Shown: positions 33,966-46,091, counted from the first letter of the stretch. The stretch is DNA of 64,000 nt from Cladopsammia gracilis (GCA_022457155.1 JAJGOT010000208.1:1-64000); one strand, 5' to 3'. Numbers and translations: made by a program. The notes: generated by a model not told the origin, from the letters alone.

Positions 33966-35998
33966 GAATGCTGGGAGATCGATTTAAAGATCATAATAGT
34001 GTATGAGCCAGGATCCCAAAAATGGCCGATCAGTACCACTCAAAAGGACAAAGGCTAATGCCCATAACAATTTAGGTCATTAACCAAGGTTTTTATTTTG
34101 GGGTGATAGCACCGCACAAAGTGTCATCTTTACAGGTTAAATGCCGTTTTCTTACCCCTACCCCACAGGCGACTTTGCTTGCTAAAGTCACTGAACATGG
34201 GTAAAAGGAATTATAAATATCTACTGCATCCATACTTTGCTTAATTTATGTGCAAGTTACACTTTATTGACTAAACAAATACCTTTATCTTGCAAGTACA
34301 TGTCATAGAGATCACGTGATCAGTCCAATAAATGCCAATTATACCGAAAGACAGACAAACACCCTCAAAAGTGTATTTTCTTACATATGACGACATATAA
34401 ATATGACGTATTTACCAGTGTAGTTGCCCTTAACTACCACTTAATTGCCCTTATTTGCAGTTAAAAACACCGAACTAAATGACTGTCCAGGACTGCTCTG
34501 ATTTTTTTTTTTTTTTTTGGCTAGGCAGCCATCTTTAAAATTGTAGTAGTAATGTACATGTTAAGATGCATTAATCTGAAGTAAACCTCTCAGGAAAAAA
34601 ACCCTCAATACAATGAGGCAAATCATTACATTCTAGCCAAATGTAATCATAGGGTGAGATTTTTTTAGTTAACAAAAGTTCTATGTACGACAAACAAGGC
34701 CTAAGATCCTCATTCAGTTTGTGGCCACCATCTTGAAAACTTATAGATATCAAAGAGACGAAATAATTGCCTAAAAGTTCCTTTTGTAGGAAGATGAACG
34801 GATAAAAAGCTTATGCCGAAGGTAAAAAAAATCATCTTTTCAGTGTAAAACATTCATTTTGGAGTGCAACAATGCAACAATAAGATATCTCACGTTCGAA
34901 GAAAGCTCACTGGACAATGTCAGCAGTTGGTACTGTGGGCTAAACTTACAAAAATCACACAGGCACCCCAGGAAATGAGAATTAAGTTCTGGGTTTTAAT
35001 AGCCCACGTTCGATATATAAAAATTCTAACATGACTCCGAGTCTTTCCCGTCACATCTCTTAATCACGTTTGGTTTTCTTTTTACTCAAGACTCTTCTGG
35101 GACTTACGGGACAATGGAATCATGAAAAATTTGTAATTTATTCATAAACCTCTGAGTCATGTTAGAAATTTGACATATCGGACATGGGCTATTGGCAATC
35201 TTAATTCCAAACGCCCTTTTTGTTTCGGCTGCATCCAAAATTAGTGACATAATTTTTCCCCTCTCTCCGATGACGAAAAGAGCGTCACATGCCATCGGTT
35301 CCAGTCCAAAACGGAGCATCTATCACCTTTAACACATGCAAAATCCGCGGTCCCAGTCGTTTTCATCGTTTTAGACCGTTTTAGTGTGTGATGCGAAAAC
35401 GTTAGTGTGGGCGAAAATATTTTGCTTTGTTTTCTTCGAGATGAAAACGGAGACTTTTGAAAACGCATTAGTGTGGTCGGGGCCTTAGAGGGGGCAAACC
35501 ATTTGCCGACGAATCACTTAGTGGGGTTGTGAGAAACATTTCGAAAAACTTTGTGAGGGTGGCATCGAAAACATACCCTAGCTAAGTTATCAGGCATTGG
35601 TTATTCATTTATTTCATTTTTGAGTTAGGAACTGTGAAGATAAGCAAACCGTTGGTCGCAAAAAATGTACTTTACCTCGTCATCTTGTTTTGTTTGTTTT
35701 CTCTTTAAAGTAGCGTTGCTTTAATAAAAGCATAACTAAAGCTGTATATTGTACTGTGTAAGCGCATAAACAAGCGAATACGAATGTATTCGCGCGTTGT
35801 CTTTGGTGTTTGTATGGTTATTTCTGAAAACGCTTCCAGTTTGCTTATGTTCATAGTTCCTAACTTCAAAATCAAATAAATAATGTAATAAATAACAAAC
35901 AAACTCACAGCGTTAAATTTTTAAGTTTTTGGCAGGAATTGACTCCAGAAAACTCTTGTTTTTAGCCTAATTTAAATGACGAATTTTTAAGGCGATTA
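33966..35998. other. Upstream region of TPR-CHAT with MITE remnant
   Basis: No gene recognised. At about 35,300-35,490 lies a sequence ending TTAGTGTGGTCGGGGCC, the end of a GGCCCCGACCACAC-type MITE; its other end was not found. Promoter elements for the TPR-CHAT gene should lie just after 33,965 but none stands out. Confidence 0.4.
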
Positions 35999-36002
35999 TT
36001 AA

Positions 36003-36938
36003 CCCTATTTAGACTGGGCTTTTTAAGGCAATCTGTGACTGGAGGGGGGGGGGGGGTCCTCGGACCCCCGCCCCTCTCTTTCTCTGGAAACGTTAACAGT
36101 AAGACTAGGACCATGAAATTTTCACACAATGTTCACCTCCATACAAGGAAACCTCACACCCAGTTTTGACCTGCCACACCCAATTATGACGTCACAATGA
36201 CGTCATTTTTTGTTTTTCCGACGTTTCTTTGATATTTTTCCATCCAGATACTTAAAATATCAAATATAACTGTAAAATCATCTCTTTAATATTAAAACAT
36301 AATAAATACAAACAAGGACACACTTGTAAAGCGAGAAAAAGCAATAAAAAGCGATAAAACTATAATTTTGAAATTATTGTCCGCCATCTTGGATCCGCCA
36401 TCTTGGATTTTCTGTTTTTTTTGTTTAAATTAAAATTTAAAAAATATCTAAAAGAGAAAAGGATCAGAATGTAAAAAACACGTATCAAACTAATGTCTAT
36501 TATCCAAACAACGAACTTAGAAGCGTTATTTAATAAATAGTACAAAATGTTTGTCTATAAGTAAAAGAGAGCAAAAATTTACCTACCCCTCCCTCCCAAA
36601 CATTTGATGTTAAAAATTTTTGATGTATTTCAAGAACTAGTCCCAAGGAAAAACTATTCTAAAAAGAAAATGCACTATAAGTCAAAGAACAAGATCTTAA
36701 AATAAAAAATTCACCATATTTTAATATTTTGAAAACCTATGTGTCAAAAACCGGTTGCCATGGCAACATGGTTAATCACACTGACATGTTATGGATACCA
36801 AAATGTCCCTAGATAAATTCTAGGAAAAGTCAGAAAATTTCAGCCTCATAGCTATTTCGGTGTAAGAGTTATCACAATTTTACTGGAGGGGGGGGTTTCG
36901 AAAAGCTCCCCCCCCCCCCTCCCCCAGTCTGAATAGGG
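36003..36938. mobile_element. piggyBac-like non-autonomous element (TTAA, CCC ends)
   Basis: The ends read CCCTATTTAGACTGGG and, inverted at the right, CCCTATTCAGACTGGG, with TTAA just outside (35999-36002 and 36939-36942). CCC next to TTAA is the piggyBac arrangement. Inside are two G/C homopolymer blocks near the ends and a doubled CCGCCATCTTGGAT motif (36380-36410). No transposase. Confidence 0.8.
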
Positions 36939-37201
36939 TTAAAAGCGGCTGGCGACGAAATAAGAATGTTGTGTGGGAATTTGGTGTTGGTGTTGGTGAA
37001 TCGAACACTTTGATGCGGCTTTTATCGCTATTTGCGCTTGAAAATCGAACACCCGGTCAATGTTGAAGAGAAAACCTAAAAATTATTCTTGAAACATCCC
37101 AAACTTTGGTGAAAATGCAAAGAATTGATAGAGCGCATCGAGAGCGGTAATATTATTGTCTGAAATATTTCAATCTCTAGAGGTTCAGTTTGCAGCATAT
37201 A

Positions 37202-37941
37202 CCCAGCGTAGTCAATCCGCGTTCGGTAATCGAACTCCATCGAATTCCAATCGTTCGATTGATTTTGATTGGGTTCGGAAATCGAATATAATCGAACTCA
37301 CCCAAACTTTTTGCCAATCGAACACAATCGCGCGAACGCTAATGTTCAATCGATTTGGATTGGATTCGGCAGTGGAACATAATCGAAGATCTTGATTGAT
37401 CGAACTTTTTCCGAATTTCTTGGCCTGCGCATTGACATTCCAAACGTAACCGGTTTCATCCAGTTTCAGACAGTGCGTTGCGGTCAAATAATTTTATAAG
37501 TTTCTGAAGGTTTCAATTTCAAACACGAGCACTCGGGCAAGATGTCGGTCAACCTTGGTTTGCTGTTCTGTTGACATTTCCTAGGATTATCTTACACATC
37601 TCATCGACTTTTAATCTCTTAAAACATTTAAAGTTAATTGAAATGTGTTTATGTTCTTTACACTTGGCTTACATTGTTTTTACAGAAGAATCTCACCATT
37701 TTATAACTCGATTCTACATGTATTAAGACCGCAGTCAAGCTTACTGACATTTTTACTACCGAACAAACTCGAACTGATGGCATCGATTTAGATCGATTGG
37801 TTCGGGAATCGATCGACTCACCTAAAAGTTCCAGTTCGACTATATTCGAATGCCGAACCAATTGGAAATCAATCGAACGATTGGAGTTCGATTGGGTTCG
37901 ATTGATTTTTCGTTCGGTTTTGTTCGATTGGCTACGCCGGG
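37202..37941. mobile_element. TIR element rich in ATCGAAC motifs
   Basis: About 150 bases at each end are inverted repeats (CCCAGCGTAG at left, CTACGCCGGG at right). The outside reads CATATA on the left and CATATG on the right, a 5-6 base target duplication. Both arms hold many copies of AATCGAAC/GTTCGATT, a pattern expected of repeated transposase-binding sites. Confidence 0.75.
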
Positions 37942-38025
37942 CATATGCAGCTGATCCGTTAGAAACGTAGCATACAGAACCACAGGAAGCCCAGACTCAC
38001 AACGTGAGTCCCTCAACGGATTTGT

Positions 38026-38119
38026 TAGCCTGCGCGCAGACGTATCCGATTTCCTTGCTTCCCGCGGAAAACGTTTTCTGCGGGGAGCAAGGAAATCGGG
38101 TACGTCTGCGCGTAGGCTA
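38026..38119. mobile_element. Short palindromic MITE (TAGCCTGCGCGCAGACG)
   Basis: 94 bases with ~43-base arms starting TAGCCTGCGCGCAGACGTA, near-perfect reverse complements. A diverged related end (GTAGCCTCCTACGCAGACGT) is seen near 39180. Confidence 0.85.
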
Positions 38120-39696
38120 CGGATTTGTATGAGATTTTATCGCGAGTTTGATAAAATCAGGGATAAAATATCAAAATTATAAATAAACAGCCATTAATTT
38201 CTCTCTGTCGTTTCTCGGCGGCTTTATGGCTTCTGAACGGCATTTTAGTGAGTTTTGAAGAAGTCAAATCAGAAAAAAAAAAAAAAAAAAAAAGATTTTT
38301 GCACAAAAACAAATTCGCGTTGTCATCTTCATGACCTTCTTGTAACGCGGGTCGTATTTGCTTTATTTGTATCAAATAAATATTCTGGATCGTTTGGAAG
38401 CTAGCGATGCTCGCATCTTATTATTAAAAATACAAGAAGAATACAACACTACTTTTCCCTTTGGCTTTATTTTAGACACAAGTTGTGAAATGTGTTCTGA
38501 TCGATCGCATGAGAGCTATAAACATGAGCTAAGAGAGTCGGAAGTCCGATGACCAGATTTCACCTCACATGGTTTATTGAATTTTAAGCCAAAATCTACA
38601 TTTCTTGAATCAGTTGTTTACTCCCTAATGTAACATTGCCTTTTATTTATTATATTTGAAGCTCATTCAGGTCACGTTTACCGCTGATTTCACGATTTTT
38701 TAAATCCAAAAGACATCCTGCTCATACAAAGACCTACAAAGCCTTTGGGCTGTCAGCAAACTTTGGCTGAGTCACGTATAAAAAGGGATCTAGCTATTTT
38801 TAGCAATAGCGCGCAGCGCTATTTGGTAAATTTCTTTATTTCAAAATAGTTTAATTTGAAGGATCACTTTCCCTTTTTACATTTATGACAATCAAAGATT
38901 CATATATCTACGACGTCGACATTCTGCCCCTGATTAAATATTTATTGCCTTTCGATTGCATCAGCAGATTGTTTCACTTCAGTCGACTGTGAATTAGTGA
39001 AGCCACTCGCGTATAAAGTATAAAGAGTGATGCGAGTGATAAGTAGAGACTATTTTGCCCATATCTATCTCATCCAGGCTGATTCCATTACTCTACGAAC
39101 GTTATCCGTTATTTCTTGGAACGAAACAGAACACAATAAATAAACGAGGCTGAACAGATCTTACCTCAACACGCAGCAACGTAGCCTCCTACGCAGACGT
39201 CCGTTGATCTTCAGAACGTTGATTTCCAATGTACTTCGTACGGAAGAAAATGACGGACGTCACGGCACTTATCGTTTAGGTTTAGGTTTTAAACGTTGGT
39301 CAACATTTTCCTTTCCGTAAAGCCTGATTTTTCATTCACGGAATCACCTGATCGGAATAATATGGCAAGCCCACTAATACCAAAAGTGGTACGAGTTTCA
39401 GGTTACCCTTGTGTCGAGAAATGAGAACTGGGAAATCATATCCTGAGAATTTCAAGTTACATCAGTGCCGAGAAATAGAGATTTTGTGTTCAGATATAAA
39501 AATTACCAATCGAGAAATTGAAGTTGCATGTTGACCGCAATCAGAAAGTAAGCGAATAAGAAATAAAGAAAACCTAAAATAAATTTTAGGTAACCCGACG
39601 AGAAAGTTATCACATCACTCACATGATTCTCACATGGGGCCTAGGGTCAAGAAACACCGCTATCGATTACTGTTCAGTGTTACTTAACTATATCCA
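38120..39696. other. Non-coding stretch
   Basis: Contains a poly-A/T run near 38275 and no recognised gene. The short frames have no family features. Confidence 0.4.
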
Positions 39697-39886
39697 GTGA
39701 AACAAAAGAAACGGCAAACTGATCTTTTTATACGCGGCAGAAAAACAGATTAGCAGAAGCAAATAAAATAATATAAAATAAATGGAATATTCCACTTTTA
39801 TTTTATTTTATTTTATTTGCTTCTGCTTCTGTTTCAGAGATCTGTTTTTCTGCCGTAAGGATTAGTTTGCCGTTTCTTTGTTTCAC
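39697..39886. repeat. 190-bp palindromic element
   Basis: GTGAAAC...ACGGCAAACTGATC at left pairs with GATTAGTTTGCCGT...GTTTCAC at right; the centre is a TTTTATTTTATTTTA-rich tract. The arms are ~80 bases. Confidence 0.8.
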
Positions 39887-40164
39887 TTCAAGTATTAATA
39901 CTGATCTAGGTCTGGAAACCCAGATCCGGCCATTCTCAAAGGTTTGTTGCACTGATCATGCATTCTATATTTCTTTTTATACTATATCCAGGTCCACTTT
40001 ACATCATCATGGCGGATCATCCAACGATTTGAGATAGTTTTAACTTTCTGTGAACGACCTTTTTGATAGGATAAAACGATTTCAAAACATCATGCGTGAT
40101 TTTTCTCTAGCAAGTACCGCAATCTGATTCGATTTTGCGGCCTTCCTTGATAAGTGCGCCTTTT

Positions 40165-40206
40165 CTAATAAGCCCCCCCCCCCCCCCCCCCCCCCCTCCC
40201 CCGCCC
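40165..40206. repeat. Poly-C tract
   Basis: About 26 consecutive C then CTCCCCC. It follows a TAAGCGCC-type motif related to the array at 40980-41593. Confidence 0.9.
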
Positions 40207-40705
40207 TTTGAGTAAATTAACTGAACTGCAGATACCGTGAACGATCTATTGCGTCACATAAGATCAAATACAAACTGTGATAGATCGTGATAAGCAGCAG
40301 AGCACTGCAAGGACCCATCAAACAATGTGGAAAGGCATTCTCGAAATGGCACTACGGTCGGCTAAACCTGACATGATCAGCGCTCAAAACTAGAAAGCAG
40401 ACGCTGACACACACAGCTGTTTCGGGATTATTGGCCCGCTCGTCAGTGAGTAGGTATAACTTCGCCTATCTCAGATATGTCGCTTATCATTCTAGAAAGA
40501 GCTGTGATAGGGTAAATTGCGCCACGGTCACACCACAAACAATTGTGGCACATGGCCAAAGAGCAGCTCAACCTAACAACCGATATATGTCAGCGCCCGA
40601 GGGAGAGAAACAAGGAATGGCCAATGCCATTCTTCTCCTTTAGATAGAGAATGCAAATAGATCGGATCTATTCAGTAGACTACCACGGTATAAAAATAAT
40701 AAGAA

Positions 40706-40840
40706 ATCAACTAAACTGCAGATACCGTGAACGATCTATTGCGTCGTATTGGTCCTTGCAGTGGTGTGTTGATTATCACTGTTTGTATTTGATCCAATGT
40801 GACGCAATAGATCGTTTACGGTATCTGCAGTTTAGTTGAT
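40706..40840. repeat. Palindromic repeat, with a third arm at 40213-40320
   Basis: The arm AACTGCAGATACCGTGAACG at 40706-40745 is inverted at 40801-40840. The same arm plus adjoining sequence occurs again at about 40216-40300, which suggests two partly overlapping or rearranged copies of one MITE. Confidence 0.75.
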
Positions 40841-40979
40841 TCCCCTTTGATTTGTTAATAAGCGCCCACGCCCTTTCTTATAAGCACCCCACATTGACGA
40901 TGCTCGCCAAAAAGCTATCTTATCCGAAGAAAGTGACCCCCATTGATGCATCATGGCTATTGTTAAAACTTGTTCTTGC

Positions 40980-41593
40980 CGCCTCCCTAATAAGTCCTCC
41001 CTCTCCAATAAGCGCCCTCCTTTGAGCTAACAAAAGTAAATGCGCGCCCCTCCCTAATAAGTCCCGCTCTCCAATAAGCCTCCCTCCTTTGAGCTAACAA
41101 AAGTAAATAAGCGCCCCTCCCTAATAAGTCCTCCCTCTCCAATAAGCCCCCCTCCTTTGAGCTAACAAAAGTAAATAAGCGCCCCCTCCCTAATAAGTCC
41201 CCCCTCTCTAATAAGCACCATCCTTTGAGCTAACAAAAGTAAATAAGCGCCCCTCCCTAATAAGTCCTCCCTCCCCAATAAGCGCCCTCCTTTGAGCTAA
41301 CAAAAGTAAATAAGCGCCTCCTCCCTAATAAGTCCTCCCTCCCCAATAAGCGCCCTCCTTTGAGCTAACAAAAGTAAATAAGCGCCTCCTCCCTAATAAG
41401 TCCTCCCTCCCCAATAAGCGCCCTCCTTTGAGCTAACAAAAGTAAATAAGCGCCTCCTCCCTAATAAGTCCTCCCTCCCCAATAAGCGCCCTCCTTTGAG
41501 CTAACAAAAGTAAATAAGCGCCTCCTCCCTAATAAGTTCTCCCTCTCCAATAAGCGCCCTCCTTTGAGCTAACAAAAGTAAATAAGCTCCCCG
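40980..41593. repeat. 68-bp minisatellite, nine copies
   Basis: GAGCTAACAAAAGTAAA recurs at 41024, 41091, 41159, 41227, 41294, 41362, 41430, 41498 and 41566, a period of 67-68 bases. Each unit has three AATAAG motifs in a CCT-rich background. Units in the right half are nearly identical. Confidence 0.95.
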
Positions 41594-42069
41594 GGTACTA
41601 AATCGAACATTGCGGTAATCCGGCGATATTTTCACGGACCGGCGGTCTGTGATTCTTGAACCCAAAACTTTAATTCTCATTTTCGATTCAAACACCCTTA
41701 GTGGGCTTAGTTAAAGAGAAAGAAGCCCTGGGAACGAGGATGCCTTAGTGGTACCAAATCCCGAATTTTAACCTTTAAAAGGCTTGGTGGTGCAATTAGC
41801 TAGTCTGACCGTCAAAAATATATGCCAATTGGCAAACTTTTGAATTTTAGCTCATTGTGGTCATCACCACGTGCGATTTGGTAGAGAATTGGCGTTCGCG
41901 CTAGTTTTTCTATCTTGTTTGCTGCTACATCGTGCTGACGAGACCCAACAAGGTCGAAACAGCTGTCCACGGTTGCATTTTGGCTTTCAGTTTGGGCTCT
42001 ATAATGTCGTTGTCGCGTTAATTGTGCTACCTCGTATCAGCCTTGCTTTATACTTTGAAGAAAACAAAC

Positions 42070-42450
42070 ATGGCGGACATGGCAGGTATTCTAGCGAAGC
42101 CAATGGCAAATACGCCGGCAGATATTCCGTTGTGTAAGTCTCTGGAAAGCTTACCCATGTTCACAAAGAAAGAGATAGATATACACCGAAACAAAAGTGA
42201 TTTTTCCATACATTTCTTTATATACACAAGCTGTCGCATAGACCACGTATGTAGAGTCGGCCGCCCGAAGGGCTCTCAAAAACACATCAAATTAAAAAGA
42301 CGAACTTTGAGTTTGGGAAGCCTGTGGTTGAAGCGAAACAACTTTGTAGCGAAACGATCATCACTCCGTTCCTCAAGCCCAGTTCCAAGCAAACTGTCAC
42401 GGCAGCGTCGGAAAAGACCGTGCGAAAAATTGCATTCACAAGCACATTAA
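42070..42450 (+). pseudogene. N-terminal fragment of a cnidarian transposon-type protein
   Basis: From ATG at 42070 the frame reads MADMAGILAKPMANTPADIP then CKSLESLPMFTKKEIDIHRN. The 'LPMFTKKEI..HR' pattern recalls the start of SWIM/YqaJ-type proteins common in cnidarian repeats. After ~45 codons the likeness stops, though the frame stays open to 42450. Confidence 0.35.
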
Positions 42451-42624
42451 AAGACTGATGTATTTAGAAATCACGGATAACGAATAAATAAACTCCTCAA
42501 TCATGCTTCACGGGAAAAGAATGACTGAAATAAATAGCCCGCCAATTAAATTGAACTGTCGAGAACTGACTGGTGACTAGTATAAAGTATAAGTAAGTAA
42601 ACACTTTAGTTAATAGAGTGAATT

Positions 42625-43198
42625 CGTATAACCCGTGTTTTATATGCTAATGAGCCGCGTTGAATGAGCTGTGTACAATAAAACAAAGGGAATTGAGACG
42701 GATGACTTTTTATTTGTTATAAAATTAATTAAAATCTCACAGAAGTTTTGCTAAGCGTATGCAAATTCAAACCAAGAGGTAACAATTCAAGCATTTCAGT
42801 AACAGCCTGTATAAAACGAAACAAAGGGCTATAAACATGTTGGGGCTCAAAATTGCTGCCTTAATTTAATTTGTGATTTTAGTATAGTGTTTTATATTCA
42901 AACTCGAGCAAAGGAAAACGAAAACTGAACCATAAGATTAAACTAAACCGTAACATATGTTTTTGTTTTCCTCAGTTTTTTTTTTTTTTTTTTATCAAAG
43001 TCTGTGAAATAAACGTAACCGTCTATCGGCCAAAAGTGTTGCCAGAGGGATCGCTAGTAAAATGCAATTTAAAAAGTGAAAGTCGTAAAAGTAAATTAAA
43101 GAAGAGGTACTGTAAACGCATACTAGCGACCATAGTTAGTGTACACAGCTCATTAGAATATAACGCGGCGCATTAGCATATAAAACACGGGTTATACG
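42625..43198. mobile_element. 574-bp TIR element
   Basis: Roughly 55-60 base inverted repeats (CGTATAACCCGTGTTTTATA...) lie at both ends; the interior is AT-rich with a poly-T run near 42980. No coding sequence. Confidence 0.85.
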
Positions 43199-43869
43199 AC
43201 ACTACTAAATAGATACTGATAAAAGCTAATAAACTTGTGGCCCTCGAATTAAAAAAAATACAAGATACAAATATCTAAAAACTATATCTATATATTATAT
43301 AACTAAATATGAAAATAACTGAGAACTTGTCTTAGCAGAAACCGCAGGCTATTCGAGTAGCAACATGTTCTAAGGGCATCCTTAAGCTGTTCGAAGAAAG
43401 CGGATTATTCTAAGTGATTTTCACAAGACCTTCACGAGCTAGCCACAATCCCAGACATATTTGTTGGGACAGTAGTCGCTCTCTCCCCTTCAATGTTGGA
43501 AAACTGGAAAAAGCATGAGCTAGAATGACTCTGTTATTGCTCGCGCGATAAGAACTATTTTTAACGCAACATTGGGGGGGGGGAGAGAGAACGCACGCAT
43601 GATTAAACAGCGAAACGTGAATTTGTCTTGAGTGTCCCAACTAATTATGACGGGAATTGCAGTTTCTGGTCTTTCTATATTTCGATATATTTTGTCTTGA
43701 GTCCGATATATTTTGGTGAACGGACGAGTGAACACGTGGAACCCTGTGACAAACACGACTTACCCATAACCACTAGAGGCGAAACTTTACGGCTTGGTAG
43801 CCTGGCACGAGGAATTGGATCAGAGAGTTGGAAGACAAGTGTTGGATTTTTTGGGGATTTTGAAAGGCG

Positions 43870-44033
43870 ATGGATACCTTACCAGCCGTTTTTAAAGCTT
43901 GTTTGCTGTATTTGAGTCTTTTCACGCGTTTGGCATTTTCTGAGTCTCCTACCGTGGTAGAAAAGTGTCCTCAACATCAGGGAACCGACCCGAGTGATGT
44001 GAATAAAAGAGTTCAGAAGTTCGCTGGTCAAGA
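43870..44033 (+). CDS. Candidate first exon of the M6P-receptor-like gene (signal peptide)
   Basis: The ATG at 43870 opens MDTLPAVFKACLLYLSLFTR then LAFSESPTVVEKCPQHQG, a typical cleavable signal peptide followed by a Cys-containing luminal start. The exon ends AAGA with the strong donor GTAAGT at 44034. It ends in phase 2, while the next recognised exon (45982) needs phase 1, so at least one exon between them is missing from this model. The link to the receptor exons is by position, strand and type of protein only. Confidence 0.55.
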
Positions 44034-44216
44034 GTAAGTATTGAGACATAAGCTTAAGCTTACATGTGTTCTTTCAATTTTTCTGTTAATTTATAGAAAG
44101 TGAAAATCAAACAAAATAGATGGTGAATGGTATAAAATAATGCATTGCTTTTTGTCTGTGGTGAGTCTGACTAAATTTGAAATTAGAAAGCAACGCACAG
44201 TTGTACCGTACAAGCT

Positions 44217-44394
44217 ATAGAGCGTATGCACATGACGTCACGGCGGCCATATTGGTGTACCAAAACAATAGAACGGCGGCCATGTTGGTGTACCAAAACA
44301 ATCCTGTGGGATTTGAACGCTTTTCTTATGTTAACACTTTCTTTTGTTCCAATAAATTTGCATAGCTGCTTGCCACGTGAGTGCATACGCTCTA
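44217..44394. mobile_element. MITE with GAGCGTATGC ends
   Basis: TATAGAGCGTATGCACATGA at left faces its inverted partner (GTGCATACGCTCTA) at right. Inside is a doubled 'GGCGGCCAT.TTGGTGTACC' unit and a TGACGTCA site. It lies in the presumed first intron of the receptor gene. Confidence 0.8.
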
Positions 44395-44395
44395 T

Positions 44396-44658
44396 TGGGC
44401 CATTTCATTTAATGTCCGCACCCACCCCCCCCCCCCCCCCACCCCTGTTGAAGGGTAATTATGAATTTTACCCCTTAGGAAAAAAACAGATCAAAGTGCC
44501 GACACATTTCCCCCTTCAGAAAAAGGAAGATGTTGTTGATTGATCAAAGGTTCCGACAAAGTTACCCCTTCAGAAATGACTCTTGAAGCCCCTCCCCTCC
44601 CCATAGGATTTCCCTGCCCTTCAATAGGGGGGGTGCGGACATTAAATGGAATAGCCCA
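44396..44658. mobile_element. MITE with TGGGCCATTTCATTTAATG ends
   Basis: The inverted ends of ~28 bases (the right one reads GACATTAAATGGAATAGCCCA) enclose a C-rich tract, poly-C at 44428-44443. It abuts the previous MITE almost directly. Confidence 0.8.
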
Positions 44659-44886
44659 TTATAAAATGCTCGAGGAAATGCGCACGCTATGATTGGCTAA
44701 ACCGAGTTCATTATTAAAGAATGTATCTAAAGAATGTATCTAATGAAGAATTAAGATTGGCGAAGTTTCAGCTTTTTGGGGGGGTCAGCCGAGAAAGTTA
44801 TCGACCAGCATTTGTGACCTCTCATGCAAAAACGTTACTATTAAAGGGCTTTCTGTTCGAGTCATTCCCTTGCCATTCATCAGTCG

Positions 44887-45055
44887 TTCACGAACAGTAG
44901 GAGCCTGTTCGAATGGCTGTGATTAGCCGTTCAAAAATATATTCAGCCGTTCGAACGGCTAGGGTTATCCGTTGGGAAAAAATATTCAGCCATTTGAACG
45001 GCTAATGTTAGTAGCCGTTTAGGTAAAAGATTTCCAGCCAGTTGAACGGCTATCG
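44887..45055. repeat. Three to four diverged units with GCCGTTCGAACGGC palindromes
   Basis: AGCCGTTCGAACGGCT-like palindromes alternate with AAAATATTCAG spacers about every 50 bases. Confidence 0.7.
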
Positions 45056-45059
45056 AAAG

Positions 45060-45981
45060 AGTTCTAGTGTTTTGGCCGGGGACGTTTTAGCTGATTTATT
45101 TTTGCTTTCATTCGCTCACCACGCAATTTGCGTAAGTCCAAAAGAAATTTGAAACCTTTTCAATATAAACATCTTGTTATTCACAGAATTATAGATATGC
45201 ATTTTGGAAAAACTTAATCTTAATTTTGTACAGCGAGTCATGTACAAAGAAAACAGAGTATTCTTAGCAGCGGACAGTCTGGCTGTCAGAAAGTTTGTTG
45301 TGTCACCAACACTATTTTTATTTTTCATGTTTGTTTACATTAACGCTCGGTTCCAGTTTGTGCTGATTGGCCAAATTCTGACAGCTCGGACAACGGGGAG
45401 GGCGGACAACGGGGGCGGCATTTAAATTTCTGAGACATCGTTGCAAGCTCTCGCCCTCCGATACCCAAAACCCAAGCCTGAGAGCTTGCTCGCTGGCTAA
45501 TAAATCACCACCCTGAGTGTGTCCAGTCATAGACCAACTGGGCCTGAATGAATTGCAACTAGTAAAATGTTATCCTAACATTTTCCAGTTCTCGCATTTT
45601 TATTTCCAAAATGGGCTAAAACAGACCATAACATTTTCCTCTTTCTAGAATTGGTTGATTACTTTCTCATAACCTCTGTTAAGCAGTTACCATAGGTTTA
45701 AACACTCACCTAGTTTAATGGCCAGAAAGAACACTCATTGGTACTAAGCAAAGTGAGTGACTTGCTTCACAAAATTCAGCTATGCGGAGAGTTTTATTTT
45801 AAGCAGTCAGAGGCTTTTCAGGTCTTGGTACAATATAATATAATTTTAACTAGTAGCTTAGTCCTACTGGTAAAATAAATGTACATTGTAGTACTTTCAC
45901 AGGAAACATGGTCAGTGAAGTTAACTACATGTATATAAACTGATCATTTGATGTTCATTTTTATTCATTTCATGACTACAG
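45060..45981. other. Presumed intron; expected receptor exon not found
   Basis: AT-rich. Between the signal-peptide exon and 45982 a receptor of this family should encode about 60-70 residues of the luminal domain. I saw no segment with matching phase, splice sites and MRH pattern. It may be too diverged to see, deleted or lost to an assembly gap. Confidence 0.4.
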
Positions 45982-46091
45982 CTGACTGGCTAATGATAAA
46001 ATATTTACATGGTAAGGTGTACACCCACCACTGTAACAACGTAGAAAGACTTGCTGTTGTGTTGATAACTTGTGATCCCGGTGAACAGAGG
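45982..46091 (+). CDS. M6P-receptor-like gene, MRH-domain exon
   Basis: The acceptor is CATGACTACAG, the donor CAGAGG then GTAAGG. It encodes DWLMIKYLHGKVYTHHCNNV then ERLAVVLITCDPGEQR (36 codons, phase 1 to 0). This aligns by eye with the cation-dependent mannose-6-phosphate receptor segment 'W-I-M-x-x-Y ... HC ... R-A-V-V-x-I-x-C'; the Arg in ERLAVV takes the place of a ligand-binding Arg of that receptor. The encoded part is luminal and would bind phosphomannosyl glycans in the trans-Golgi or endosome. Confidence 0.8.

Noticed and set aside
35104..35468. Two Cys-containing minus-strand frames
   Set aside because: They overlap in different frames over a MITE remnant; no conserved pattern.
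40431..40643. 70-codon frame starting MARSSVSRYNFAYLR
   Set aside because: It sits between two copies of a palindromic repeat and shows no recognisable domain.
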